From NCBI GenBank assembly GCA_003554525.1, contig PWGO01000051.1:1-43803 (forward strand): a stretch of DNA of 43,803 nt, written 5' to 3'. Positions 34,623 to 43,381 of this stretch are shown piece by piece; within the stretch, counting starts at the first letter, position 1, and each line of letters starts with the position of its first letter. The translations under genes and the position numbers were made by a program. Below the pieces are notes generated by a model, which had not been told where the DNA came from, searched no databases, and saw nothing but the letters and a program-made list of their open reading frames with translations. Source of the DNA: Syntrophomonadaceae bacterium. GTDB taxonomy: Bacteria; Bacillota; Dethiobacteria; DTU022; PWGO01.

Positions 34623-34653
34623 ACTGAGCGCGCCATATCAAGCTTTAGTTTGT

Positions 34654-34681
34654 AGAGATAGGTGTATCCTACTCTTTTTTT
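34654..34681 (+). terminator. Rho-independent terminator after rpmE
   Basis: AGAG(A)TAGG pairs with CCTACTCT (one bulged A) around a TGTAT loop, followed by six T residues (34676-34681). It lies about 30 nt after rpmE. Confidence 0.82.
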
Positions 34682-34728
34682 ATTTGATTATGAAGGCGCG
34701 GTAGACAAAACAAGGAGTGAGATAAAGG

Positions 34729-35649
34729 TTGAATTCTCAACAGTGGGTGGGCGGCCAGGCCGTAATGGAAGGGGTAATGATGCGCAATCGCCAGGAAATG
34801 GTGATTGCCTGCCGTAGATCCGGAGGGGATATTACCACTCACCGCGAAGAGGTCTCTACCCTGGCGCAGCGTTATCCCTTTTTACGGTGGCCCTTTATCA
34901 GGGGTATAGTTGCATTTATAGAAGCGCTGACCCTGGGAGTTAAAGTTCTTAACATATCTACCGAAAAAGTACTGGAAGAGGAAGGCGAAACCCTCTCTCC
35001 AGTGCAGACTTTTTTCACCGTGAGCACGGCCATAGTTTTGGCTGTAGCGCTGTTTTTCCTGCTGCCTACTTTTATATCGAACTTTATACCCTCAACCGGG
35101 GCGGTAGTTTCCAACCTGGTAGAAGGATTATTGCGAATATTTATATTTGTTTCTTACGTTGTTGCTATAAGCCAGTGGGGTGAAATAAAGCGTTTTTTTG
35201 AATATCACGGGGCGGAACACAAAGCCATATTTTGTTATGAAGCGGGGCAAGAATTAAGTGTGGAAAATGCCGCAGGTTTTAGCTGCAGGCATCCCCGCTG
35301 TGGTACCAGTTTTATTTTAATTGTTCTGCTGGTTAGCATACTGCTATTTTCTTTTTTCGGCTGGCCCAGTTTATGGGAAAGACTGCTGATACGGATTTTA
35401 ATGCTGCCCCTGGTTGCCGCGTTGGCGTACGAGTTAATCCGGCTGACAGCCCAATCCTCTTTTAAACCGCTGAAGGCCCTGGCCCTGCCCGGTTTGTGGT
35501 TGCAGCGGCTCACTACCCGCGAACCGGATCATTTGCAACTTGAAGTAGCCCTGAAGGCGCTAAAGAACCTGTTGGGAGAAGAAGACCCCCGGAGAGAAAA
35601 AGTTGAAGAACCGGACAATTTGTGTGTTAATAAGCGGGCAGAGGCTTAA
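34729..35649 (+). CDS. DUF1385 membrane protein (YqhQ-like)
   Basis: A 306-aa membrane protein of the DUF1385 family, function unknown. The family's N-terminal GGQAVMEGVMMR motif is at residues 8-19. About four hydrophobic segments follow (around 102-120, 130-148, 192-212 and 222-240). A conserved soluble stretch, YHGAEHKAIFCYEAG, and a CRHPRCGTSF motif suggest a metal or catalytic site. TTG at 34729 follows GGAGTGAG. A DUF1385 gene next to rpmE and prfA is common in Clostridia. Confidence 0.88.
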   Translation: MNSQQWVGGQAVMEGVMMRNRQEMVIACRRSGGDITTHREEVSTLAQRYPFLRWPFIRGIVAFIEALTLGVKVLNISTEKVLEEEGETLSPVQTFFTVSTAIVLAVALFFLLPTFISNFIPSTGAVVSNLVEGLLRIFIFVSYVVAISQWGEIKRFFEYHGAEHKAIFCYEAGQELSVENAAGFSCRHPRCGTSFILIVLLVSILLFSFFGWPSLWERLLIRILMLPLVAALAYELIRLTAQSSFKPLKALALPGLWLQRLTTREPDHLQLEVALKALKNLLGEEDPRREKVEEPDNLCVNKRAEA

Positions 35650-35765
35650 TTTCCATCCAATAAGCAAGGAACAGGCTGAATGGTTTGTTTTGCCGGTGGG
35701 TCTTATACAATTAATTTTAATATATCGGCAGCAGTTATTTTGTAGGAACCGGGAGGTGAAACTCC

Positions 35766-36836
35766 GTGTGGGATAAACTGGAATCAATAGAAAAAAGATA
35801 TGAAGAGCTGGAAAACAAGTTGAGCTCCCCGGAAATTGTATCTCAAAAAGACAAACTGCAGGAGTATTCCCGGGAACATGCCCGCATATCGGATACAGTT
35901 AAAGCTTACAGGGAGTATAAAAAGGCTTGCCAGGACCTGGAACAGGCCCGGGAGTTATTACAGGAAGAAAGCGACAGCGAAATGCTGGATTTCCTTAAAG
36001 AAGAGATTAAAAACCAGCAGCAGCGCAGCCAGCAGCTGGAGCAGGAGTTGAAAAGGCTCCTTCTGCCGCGTGACCCCGGAGACGAAAAAAACGTTATTAT
36101 GGAAATAAGGGCGGGAACCGGCGGAGAAGAAGCTGCCTTATTTGCTGCTGATTTGCTGAGGATGTATACCCGCTATGCAGAACACCAGGGCTATAAACTG
36201 GAAATAATGGATATGCACCCCACGGATATGGGAGGCGTAAAAGAAGTTACTTTTGCCATTGAAGGGGAAAAAGTATACAGCCGTCTTAAATTTGAAAGCG
36301 GAGTGCACCGGGTGCAAAGGGTTCCCGTTACCGAGTCCGGGGGGCGTGTTCATACTTCTGCGGCCACAGTAGCGGTTCTGCCTGAAGTGGAAGATATTGA
36401 AGTAGAAGTTAATTCCCAGGACTTACGTGTAGACACTTTTTGCTCTACAGGGCCGGGAGGACAGAGTGTAAATACCACCCAGTCTGCGGTTCGTATAACG
36501 CACCTTCCTACGGGTATTGTAGCTTCTTGTCAGGATGAAAAATCGCAGCATAAGAACAAGGACAAGGCCATGCGCGTTTTAAGGTCCCGCCTTTACGAAA
36601 AATTTAAGGAAGAACAGGAGCAGGAAGTAGATGAAGCAAGAAAACACCAGGTAGGCTCGGGAGATAGAAGTGAAAGGATCAGGACATACAATTTTCCACA
36701 GAACCGGGTTACCGATCACCGGATAAACCTCACCCTGCACAAGCTGGAACAGGTTATGGACGGGAACTTGGATGAGTTTATAGAGCCCCTTGTAGCTTAT
36801 CAACAATCATTGCAGTTAGCCAACATGGAAGAATAA
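35766..36836 (+). CDS. prfA: Peptide chain release factor 1
   Basis: RF1 (356 aa) ends translation at UAA and UAG. An N-terminal coiled region (1-100) is followed by the codon-recognition tripeptide PVT (187-189) and the catalytic GGQ at 231-233, the substrate of PrmC methylation. The GTG start at 35766 follows GGGAGGTGAAACTCC. The stop codon is directly followed by the prmC ATG, so the enzyme and its modifier are coexpressed. Confidence 0.97.
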   Translation: MWDKLESIEKRYEELENKLSSPEIVSQKDKLQEYSREHARISDTVKAYREYKKACQDLEQARELLQEESDSEMLDFLKEEIKNQQQRSQQLEQELKRLLLPRDPGDEKNVIMEIRAGTGGEEAALFAADLLRMYTRYAEHQGYKLEIMDMHPTDMGGVKEVTFAIEGEKVYSRLKFESGVHRVQRVPVTESGGRVHTSAATVAVLPEVEDIEVEVNSQDLRVDTFCSTGPGGQSVNTTQSAVRITHLPTGIVASCQDEKSQHKNKDKAMRVLRSRLYEKFKEEQEQEVDEARKHQVGSGDRSERIRTYNFPQNRVTDHRINLTLHKLEQVMDGNLDEFIEPLVAYQQSLQLANMEE

Positions 36837-37742
36837 ATGGAGTTCAAGAGGGAAAAAACATTGTTTACAGGAAAATCTGTTGGAGAGCTATTACAGGAAG
36901 CAACAGGATTGCTTAAACATGTAAGCAATGAAGGCCGTCATGAAGTGGAAATCTTGCTTTCGCACTACCTGGGAAAAGAACGCTGGTACCTTTATTCCCA
37001 CCGCGAAGAGGAAGTGCCCCCGGAAGTTGAAAAAAATTTTTGGAGAGCCGTGAAGCTCAGGGAGAAATACTGCCCCCTGGCTTATATAACCGGTATCAAA
37101 GAATTTTACGGTCTTGAGTTTTATGTAGATAACCGCGTTTTAATTCCCCGTCCCGAAACAGAACTGCTGGTGGAGGTAGTGGAAAGCTGGCTGCAGGAGT
37201 ATGGGAAGCCCGGCTGCAGCTTTCTGCAAGCGGCTGACCTGGGGACGGGCTGCGGCGCCCTTGCTGTAACTATGGCCCGGCTCTTTCCAGGCATGCAACT
37301 GTGGGCCACGGATATTGATAAAGGCGCCTTAAAAGTAGCAGCGAAAAATATAAACTTGCACCGGATAGAACACCGGGTTTGTTTGTGCCGGGGTGATTAC
37401 TGGGAGGCAGTAAAAAACGTCGAAACCGGATTTGATATAGTAGTTTCCAACCCCCCTTATCTTACTTCAACCGAAATGGAGCAACTTACCCCGGAAATTA
37501 AATATTATGAGCCGGTCCGCGCTCTCTGGGGAGGAAAAGATGGGCTTGAGGCATACCGCACCATTGTAGAAAAACTCCCTGAATACTTAAATTCCCCCGG
37601 GATTGCAGTCCTGGAGATTAGCCCCACCACCGCCGGCGGGGCCTGCAACCTGGTCCAGGAAAGAGCAGGTGATGCTTCTTTATGCCTGCAAACCGTTTTA
37701 GATTACAGCGGTAGAGAAAGGCTGTTAAAAATAACGCGGTAG
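36837..37742 (+). CDS. prmC: Release factor glutamine methyltransferase PrmC
   Basis: PrmC (301 aa) methylates the glutamine of the GGQ motif of RF1 and RF2. A helical N-terminal domain (about 1-95) precedes the SAM-binding domain with DLGTGCGALAV and the catalytic NPPY (205-208). ATG at 36837 abuts the prfA stop. The 85-nt gap to the convergent nikR holds no clear terminator. Confidence 0.96.
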   Translation: MEFKREKTLFTGKSVGELLQEATGLLKHVSNEGRHEVEILLSHYLGKERWYLYSHREEEVPPEVEKNFWRAVKLREKYCPLAYITGIKEFYGLEFYVDNRVLIPRPETELLVEVVESWLQEYGKPGCSFLQAADLGTGCGALAVTMARLFPGMQLWATDIDKGALKVAAKNINLHRIEHRVCLCRGDYWEAVKNVETGFDIVVSNPPYLTSTEMEQLTPEIKYYEPVRALWGGKDGLEAYRTIVEKLPEYLNSPGIAVLEISPTTAGGACNLVQERAGDASLCLQTVLDYSGRERLLKITR

Positions 37743-37827
37743 TTGCACTGGTAGGGTATGGTAATATTTGGGTTTGAGGTGCACTTAAGCCCGGCAATTA
37801 CAGCTTATTTTATATATTTTTAACCGG

Positions 37828-38247
37828 TTATTTTAGTTTTTTACCGGTGGAAGTTACAGAAAGCTTGCCGTGCAGGACTCCCTTAACCCCTAAAATCCGG
37901 TCTGCCACTTCCCTGGTTTCCTTAGCTTTGCCTTTTAAAACCAGAACTTCAAGGCAGTTGTGCTCATCCAGGTGGACGTGCATGGTGGAAAGTATTATGT
38001 GGTGATAGGAATGCTGCAGTTCCGTAAGCAAGTCGGTAAGTCCCCTTACATGGTGATCGTACACCAGGGTAAGAGTGCCGGCCACCTCTTCTTTTTCCTC
38101 TTTCCAGTCTTCTTCAACCAGGTTGTCCCGTATAAGATCCCTTATAGCTTCTGAACGATTGGCGTATCCTTTCTGCACTATTTCCCGGTCAAAACGTTCA
38201 AGGAGTTCTTCGCTAATAGAAATTCCAAAGCGTACCAACTGGTTCAA
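37828..38247 (-). CDS. nikR: Nickel-responsive regulator NikR
   Basis: NikR (139 aa) is a nickel-binding repressor. An N-terminal ribbon-helix-helix ([19 protein letters not shown], residues 5-23) binds DNA, and a C-terminal ACT-like domain binds metal. The ligands match E. coli H76, H87, H89 and C95 with a constant offset of three: H79, H90, H92 and C98. The TTG start at 38247 follows GGAG by 5 nt. No nickel transporter or nickel enzyme gene is adjacent, so its targets are elsewhere. The gene opposes its neighbours. Confidence 0.93.
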   Translation of the reverse strand: MNQLVRFGISISEELLERFDREIVQKGYANRSEAIRDLIRDNLVEEDWKEEKEEVAGTLTLVYDHHVRGLTDLLTELQHSYHHIILSTMHVHLDEHNCLEVLVLKGKAKETREVADRILGVKGVLHGKLSVTSTGKKLK

Positions 38248-38480
38248 AGCAGCTCCAGGCCCCCTTTAATATTTATTGGCTGAGAGGTTATTTTTAACCG
38301 TTATTAATTATATCATAATTTAAATTCAGTATTATAGAAAGAATAATTCCCCGGGCACAATTAAAAAAACCAATAAAAAGCCTGAAAAGTTACAAAAAGT
38401 TGGCCTGCAGGTGTCTAAACCATGAATAAAATGGCAATAATAGTAATAGAAACCATTAACAACGAGGTGGAGGGATAACC
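38248..38480. promoter_or_regulatory. Divergent nikR-sigG intergenic region
   Basis: Two minus-strand TATAAT hexamers (38307-38312 and 38331-38336) could serve nikR, without clear -35 partners. A GGTTA-TTTT-TAACC inverted repeat (38286-38299) between them and the gene could be an operator. No convincing forespore sigma promoter for sigG was found by eye. Confidence 0.35.
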
Positions 38481-39293
38481 ATGCAGGACCGGAAAGTTCA
38501 AATTAGCGGTGTAAACACGTTTAAGTTGCCCACATTAAGCAATCAAAATATTATGGAACTATTTAAAAGATTACATAATGGTGACAGCTCTGCGCGGGAA
38601 GAACTAGTACAGGGCAATTTGCGTCTGGTATTGAGTATATTGCAGCGGTTTAAAAACCGGGGAGAAGTAATGGACGACCTTTTTCAGGTGGGTTGTATAG
38701 GGCTTATGAAAGCAATTGACAACTTTAAAATGGAACAGCAGGTCAATTTCTCTACCTACGCCGTTCCCATGATAGCCGGTGAAATTAAAAGATACCTGCG
38801 TGATAACAACAGTATACACGTTAGCCGCTCGGTCAAAAATACAGCTCACCGTATACAGCAAACCAGGGAGCGTTTAACGGGGGAAAGGCAGCAGGAACCA
38901 ACCCTGAAAGAAATTGCGGAAGAAATGGACCTCTTGGAAGAAGAAGTAGTTTTTGCTCTGAATTCGGTAAATGACCCGGTATCTATTTACGACCCTGTTT
39001 TTAATGACAGCACGGACCCGGTATACGTGATGGACTTGATTAGCGACCAGAAAGAAACCACGGAAAGCTGGCTGGAGAACTTGACGGTTAAAGAAGCCCT
39101 GAAACGCTTGAGCCGGAGAGAAAAGCAAATAATAGAAGCACGGTTTTTCCAGGGGAAAACACAGCTGGAAATTGCAGAAGAGCTGGGTATATCCCAGGCC
39201 CAGGTTTCCAGGCTGGAAAAAGGAGCCCTTCAGTTTATCCGGCGGAACTATTTTAAAGGGGAGAGCAGTAGTGGTGTTAAGGCGGGTATTTAA
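38481..39293 (+). CDS. sigG: Sporulation sigma factor σG
   Basis: A 270-aa late forespore sigma factor. The N-terminus KVQISGVNTFKLPTLSNQ matches σG rather than σF. Region 2 includes LFQVGCIGLMKAIDNF and FSTYAVPMI; region 3 has YLRDNN and HVSRS; region 4 ends with QLEIAEELGISQAQVSRLEKGAL. The residue equivalent to Bacillus σG Asn45, reported to govern recognition by the anti-sigma factor CsfB/Gin, is Gln44 here. ATG at 38481 follows GGTGGAGGGA. Here sigG is paired with spoIIR, not with spoIIGA-sigE as in Bacillus. Confidence 0.93.
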   Translation: MQDRKVQISGVNTFKLPTLSNQNIMELFKRLHNGDSSAREELVQGNLRLVLSILQRFKNRGEVMDDLFQVGCIGLMKAIDNFKMEQQVNFSTYAVPMIAGEIKRYLRDNNSIHVSRSVKNTAHRIQQTRERLTGERQQEPTLKEIAEEMDLLEEEVVFALNSVNDPVSIYDPVFNDSTDPVYVMDLISDQKETTESWLENLTVKEALKRLSRREKQIIEARFFQGKTQLEIAEELGISQAQVSRLEKGALQFIRRNYFKGESSSGVKAGI

Positions 39294-39939
39294 GGTAAAC
39301 ATAAAATATTTTTGCGGCAGGGCGGCTGTTTTTCTTTTAACTATAGCCGTGGTCCTGGCCCTTCTCTTTCCGCCCGAAGCGTGTTCCGGTTCTTTAGAAT
39401 ACTGGGAAGTTTATAATTTCTCAGAGCCGGTGTTGCGGATGCATGTAAAGGCTCATAACCTGGAAACGGAAGAAGAAAAATTAAAGAACAGGGTCTGGCG
39501 GGAAATACATACCGGCATACTCAAGGAGCTGGAGGAACCATCCGGCCGGGCAGATACGGTATCACAATTAAAGAAAAGAATCCCGGAAATAAAAAATACG
39601 GCCCGCGGTGTTATAGAAAGCCGGGGACTGGACCACCCGGTAAAAGTTGAAATAAAAAGAAAAGAATTTCCTCTGCGTAGCTACCAAAACCGGGTTTATC
39701 CGCCCGGGAAATACCTTTCTTTGAATGTTTTTATCGGGGAAGGAAAAGGTAAGAACTGGTGGTGCATGATTTATCCCTCCTTTTGCACCCCTCCCGCCGA
39801 AACAAAAAACCGTGAGGACGCTGCCGATACCCCCTCTTCAAAAAATGAGCCATCGTCAAGAAAAGAAAATTCCGGGCAAAAAGATACCGGGTCATGGTGG
39901 GAAAGGTGGCGATTAATAATTAAAGAATCCTGGAACTGA
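39271..39939 (+). CDS. spoIIR: Stage II sporulation protein R
   Basis: A 222-aa exported signalling protein from the forespore that triggers SpoIIGA to process pro-σE in the mother cell. It has a membrane or signal segment (about 14-33) and the family's core: VLRMHVKAHN (usually RVIANSD-like), RKEFPLRSYQNRVYPPGKY and IGEGKGKNWWCMIYPSFC. A polar tail of about 50 residues follows. AAAGGGGAG lies 7 nt before GTG 39271 (GTG 39274 is an alternative). It overlaps sigG by 23 nt. The longer frame from 39172 has no family similarity. Confidence 0.88.
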   Translation: MVLRRVFKVNIKYFCGRAAVFLLTIAVVLALLFPPEACSGSLEYWEVYNFSEPVLRMHVKAHNLETEEEKLKNRVWREIHTGILKELEEPSGRADTVSQLKKRIPEIKNTARGVIESRGLDHPVKVEIKRKEFPLRSYQNRVYPPGKYLSLNVFIGEGKGKNWWCMIYPSFCTPPAETKNREDAADTPSSKNEPSSRKENSGQKDTGSWWERWRLIIKESWN

Positions 39940-39971
39940 TAAGAGACAAAGTGAGCGGTTAAAAAAAGAAA

Positions 39972-40000
39972 TTGAAAAAGCCCGGGGTTTGAATTATAAT
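39972..40000 (+). promoter_or_regulatory. σA-type promoter of the Na/Pi transporter
   Basis: TTGAAA (39972-39977, 5 of 6) and TATAAT (39995-40000, 6 of 6) are separated by exactly 17 nt, about 60 nt before the ATG at 40060. Confidence 0.75.
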
Positions 40001-40059
40001 GAACACGGAAAAACAATAAGCAATAGGTGCCCGGTATTCAAGCTCCTGGAGGCTGACCT

Positions 40060-41682
40060 ATGTACATTGGTTTAATAGCAGAATTTATTGGGGGATTGGG
40101 GCTTTTTCTTTTTGGCATGCAGACGATGGCCTCGGGTATGCAGAAAGCTGCGGGGGACAGTCTTCGCCGTATCCTGGAAGCCCTAACTTCCAGACCCTGG
40201 CTGGCAGTTATAACCGGAGCTATTATTACTGTACTCTTGCAGAGTAGTTCTACTACTACGGTCATGATTGTAGGCTTTGCCAATGCCGGGATTGTCAGCC
40301 TGCTTCAGGCTGCGGGCGTCATTATAGGGGCAAACATAGGAACTACTATAACCGCTCAGGTTATTTCTCAGGTTATTTCTTTTGACATTGTTGTCATTGC
40401 CCTTCCGGCTACCGGAATAGGTGCGTTGGTAAATTTTTTTGGAAAGCGCCGCCTTTACAAATATTTTGGACAGGCACTGCTGGGCTTCGGGCTTCTCCTG
40501 TACGGGATGAACGTCATGTCGGATCGCATGAGCCCGTTGAAAGACGTAGAATTTTTTGAAAACATGCTGGTAACTTTCAGTGATGTTCCTTTACTGGGAG
40601 TGCTGGGAGGGGCCATTATTACCGCTCTCCTGCAGAGCAGCAGTGCGGCAACCGGGGTTATAATAGCTCTTTCCAGTGTGGAAGGCCTGATTGATATAAA
40701 AGCAGCATTCCCTTTAGTAGTGGGAACCAACCTGGGCACATGTATCACTGCTTATTTGGCCAGCCTGGGCACCAATATAGCCGCTAAAAGGGTGGCTGTG
40801 GCACACATTTTATTTAATTTCTTTGGCGCAATTATTGTACTTTTTGTTTTATCTCCTTTTACCGCTCTGGTCATGGCAATACCAGGTGATGTGACCCGCC
40901 AGGTAGCCAACGCACATACCATATTTAATGTACTAAACACCCTGCTGGTATTTCCTTTCTTTTATTATTTTGTTAAACTGGTAGAAAAACTGGTTCCGGG
41001 AGAAGAAATGAGCTACAAGCCCGGAGCCAGGCACCTGGACCGCCTTATGCTTAAAACCCCGGCGGCGGCTATCAGCGCAGCGCGCCAGGAAGTAATCCGT
41101 ATGGCCAATATAACCCGCGACATGGTAAATGAAGCTACTAAAGCGTTCTTAAATAACGAGGGTAAAAAAATTGCCCACGTCAACCAGATGGAAGAAATGG
41201 TGGACGGCCTGGAAAAAGAGATCACGGTGTATTTATCGGAGCTTTCCCAGCATTCCATGACCCGCCACCAGTCCAACACGGTTTCCCGGCTGGCGCACGC
41301 CGCTAACGATATTGAGCGTATAGGGGACCATGCCCAGAACATACTTCAACTTTCGGAATTAAAAATAGAAGACAAGCTTCCCTTTACCGAGGAAGCCCTG
41401 GAAGAGTTAAAGCAGCTTTATAGCCAGGTGGACGATATGCTGGAAAGGGCCATACGGTCTTTTGAAACCGAAGATATAAAACTGGCCCGCGAGGTTATAA
41501 CTGACGACAAGTATATAGATGATATGGAAAAAGAGCTTCGCCAGCACCATATAGACCGGATAAATACCAAGAAGTGTTATCCTCCTTCCGGGGTAATTTA
41601 CCTGGACATATTGAGCAATTTTGAAAGGATCGCAGACCACGCTACTAACATTTCGGAGGTAGTGGTAGAATCAATAGATTAA
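40060..41682 (+). CDS. Na/Pi cotransporter family protein with PhoU-like tail
   Basis: A 540-aa membrane protein of the NptA/YjbB-type Na+/phosphate symporter family. The two inverted halves each carry a QSSS motif (LLQSSSTTTVMIVG and LLQSSSAATGVIIAL) within about eight membrane segments (residues 1-310). A cytoplasmic helical C-terminal domain (about 330-540) resembles PhoU, with two repeats (HAANDIERIGDHAQN and ILSNFERIADHATN) that commonly bind metal. ATG at 40060 follows GGAGG. Phosphate is the likely substrate; direction of transport is not known. Confidence 0.92.
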   Translation: MYIGLIAEFIGGLGLFLFGMQTMASGMQKAAGDSLRRILEALTSRPWLAVITGAIITVLLQSSSTTTVMIVGFANAGIVSLLQAAGVIIGANIGTTITAQVISQVISFDIVVIALPATGIGALVNFFGKRRLYKYFGQALLGFGLLLYGMNVMSDRMSPLKDVEFFENMLVTFSDVPLLGVLGGAIITALLQSSSAATGVIIALSSVEGLIDIKAAFPLVVGTNLGTCITAYLASLGTNIAAKRVAVAHILFNFFGAIIVLFVLSPFTALVMAIPGDVTRQVANAHTIFNVLNTLLVFPFFYYFVKLVEKLVPGEEMSYKPGARHLDRLMLKTPAAAISAARQEVIRMANITRDMVNEATKAFLNNEGKKIAHVNQMEEMVDGLEKEITVYLSELSQHSMTRHQSNTVSRLAHAANDIERIGDHAQNILQLSELKIEDKLPFTEEALEELKQLYSQVDDMLERAIRSFETEDIKLAREVITDDKYIDDMEKELRQHHIDRINTKKCYPPSGVIYLDILSNFERIADHATNISEVVVESID

Positions 41683-41737
41683 CAGTAAATCCGGCAAACG
41701 GGCGGTTAAAATATAATTTTAAACCGGGGTGGAAATA

Positions 41738-42787
41738 TTGAAGCAGGTCAATACCAGGTATATCACTTGCGCCGGGGATGCTGCCGGCAGGGAAGCCCTG
41801 AAAGAAGCAGCCGGCCTGCTGAGAAGCGGTGCCCTGGTAGCTTTCCCTACGGAAACTGTTTACGGCCTGGGAGCCAACATTTTCAAGGAAGAAGCGCTGG
41901 AAAGGATTTTTGAAGTAAAGGGAAGGCCGCAGGACAATCCTTTAATAGTTCACCTCCCGGATATACAGGCAGTAAAGGAAGTTGCCGGGGACCTCCCCCG
42001 CGAAGCTCAATTGTTGGCAGAACGTTTTTGGCCGGGGCCCCTGACCCTGGTTTTAAAGAAGAAAGAAAAGGTGCCGGCACGGGTAAGCTGTGGGTTGCCT
42101 ACAGTAGCGGTAAGGGTTCCTTCTCACCCCATGGCCCGGGAGCTGCTGGTAGAAGCGGGAGTGCCTGTGGCGGCACCCAGTGCAAATATTTCCGGTTCTC
42201 CCAGCCCTACCAGGGCGGAACACGTGTGGAAAGACCTTTCGGGAAAAATAGAAGCTGTAGTAGACGGGGGCAGCTGTGAAATAGGGCTAGAATCTACTGT
42301 TCTTGATTTAACCCGGTCGCCCCCGGTATTGTTACGTCCAGGGGGCATTACCGTAGAGCAGGTTGAGGAATGTTTGGGGATAAAGGTGGTTATATCCGGC
42401 AGCGAAAAGAACAAAGCCCCGGCTTCCCCCGGGGTAAAGTACCGTCACTACTCTCCGGAAGCCCCCCTTTATCTTTTTGTGGGGCCTGGTGGAACAGTGG
42501 AAGAAAAGATGAGGGAGCACTTGCATTACTGGTTGAACAAAGGTTACCAGGCAGGTATTATATGTTCTGAAGAAAACCCGCTGCAGTACGCGGAAGCGGT
42601 GGTAGAAAAACTGGGTTCCCGGAGGGACCATAAGCAAATGGCAGCCACCTTGTATAATTCTTTAAGAAACATGGAAGCCCGCGGGGTGGAAATAATACTG
42701 GTAGAAGGCATTCCCGAAGAAGGCCTGGGCCTGGCCCTTATGAACCGGCTAAAAAAAGCGTCCAAGGAAATAATAAGGGGGAAATAA
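41738..42787 (+). CDS. Threonylcarbamoyl-AMP synthase (Sua5/YwlC)
   Basis: A 349-aa enzyme making threonylcarbamoyl-AMP for the t6A37 modification of ANN-decoding tRNAs. The YrdC domain (about 15-205) has FPTETVYGLGANI, VKGRPQDNPLIVH and APSANISGSPSPT. A C-terminal Sua5 domain (about 235-345) is joined by a linker with SPGVKYRHYSP. GTG at 41729 lies at the ribosome site GGGGTGG, and TTG at 41738 follows it by 5 nt, so TTG is preferred. The place between spoIIR and ywlE matches Bacillus. Confidence 0.93.
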   Translation: MKQVNTRYITCAGDAAGREALKEAAGLLRSGALVAFPTETVYGLGANIFKEEALERIFEVKGRPQDNPLIVHLPDIQAVKEVAGDLPREAQLLAERFWPGPLTLVLKKKEKVPARVSCGLPTVAVRVPSHPMARELLVEAGVPVAAPSANISGSPSPTRAEHVWKDLSGKIEAVVDGGSCEIGLESTVLDLTRSPPVLLRPGGITVEQVEECLGIKVVISGSEKNKAPASPGVKYRHYSPEAPLYLFVGPGGTVEEKMREHLHYWLNKGYQAGIICSEENPLQYAEAVVEKLGSRRDHKQMAATLYNSLRNMEARGVEIILVEGIPEEGLGLALMNRLKKASKEIIRGK

Positions 42788-42845
42788 TAAAGGGGAAATA
42801 ATAAGGGTTCCGAAAAAATAAGGTGAAAAGCAGGGGTGATAAACT

Positions 42846-43340
42846 ATCAGTAAAGTTTTATTTGTCTGCACGGGAAATACCTGCAGGAGTGTTATGGCAG
42901 AAGCATTATTGAAATACTACCTTGCCCTGGAGTACGGTGAGCTGCCGCTGGAAGTTAAATCGGCGGGGATATCGGCTGTAGAGGGAATGGAGGCCACGAC
43001 GGAAACCCGAAGGGTGCTGCAACAGGAAAAAGGCATAGATGTGAGCGATCACCGCTCCCGGGAGATCACCTGCGAACTGGTTTCTGCGGCAAATTTAATA
43101 GTGGTGATGACCGAAAGACATAAAAATAATCTGTTGCGGAAATACCCGGAAGCCGGGGGGAAAATCAGGCTTCTAAAAGAATTTAAAAAAGCCCCGGAAA
43201 CAGGTTCACCCATCCGTGACGTAGAGGATCCTTTCGGGCAGGATTTACAAAAATACCGGCAAACATTAGAGGAAATTAGCGGGTATATAGAGAACATGGT
43301 TTTAGATCTGGAAAATATCCTTCCGGAAAATTTTAAGTGA
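42846..43340 (+). CDS. ywlE: Low-molecular-weight phosphatase, YwlE (protein-arginine phosphatase) type
   Basis: A 165-codon frame counting the stop (164 aa). The P-loop CTGNTCRS (C8-S15) carries the catalytic Cys and Arg, and VEDPFG holds the general-acid Asp. Thr12 corresponds to the threonine that gives Bacillus YwlE its phospho-arginine preference. No ATG, GTG or TTG exists between the in-frame TAA (42840-42842) and the catalytic Cys; the first ATG (42894) would remove the active site. AGGGGTGA (42832-42839) lies 6 nt before ATC at 42846, so ATC is the likely start. A sequencing error is the alternative. Confidence 0.85.
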   Translation: MSKVLFVCTGNTCRSVMAEALLKYYLALEYGELPLEVKSAGISAVEGMEATTETRRVLQQEKGIDVSDHRSREITCELVSAANLIVVMTERHKNNLLRKYPEAGGKIRLLKEFKKAPETGSPIRDVEDPFGQDLQKYRQTLEEISGYIENMVLDLENILPENFK

Positions 43341-43381
43341 CTGCTGGGACTTTAAAACTTTAAAAACAGGGGAGAATAACC

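Noticed and set aside
41712-41717. TATAAT as a promoter for sua5
   Set aside because: Transcription would begin at the ribosome site, and no -35 is present at a suitable distance.
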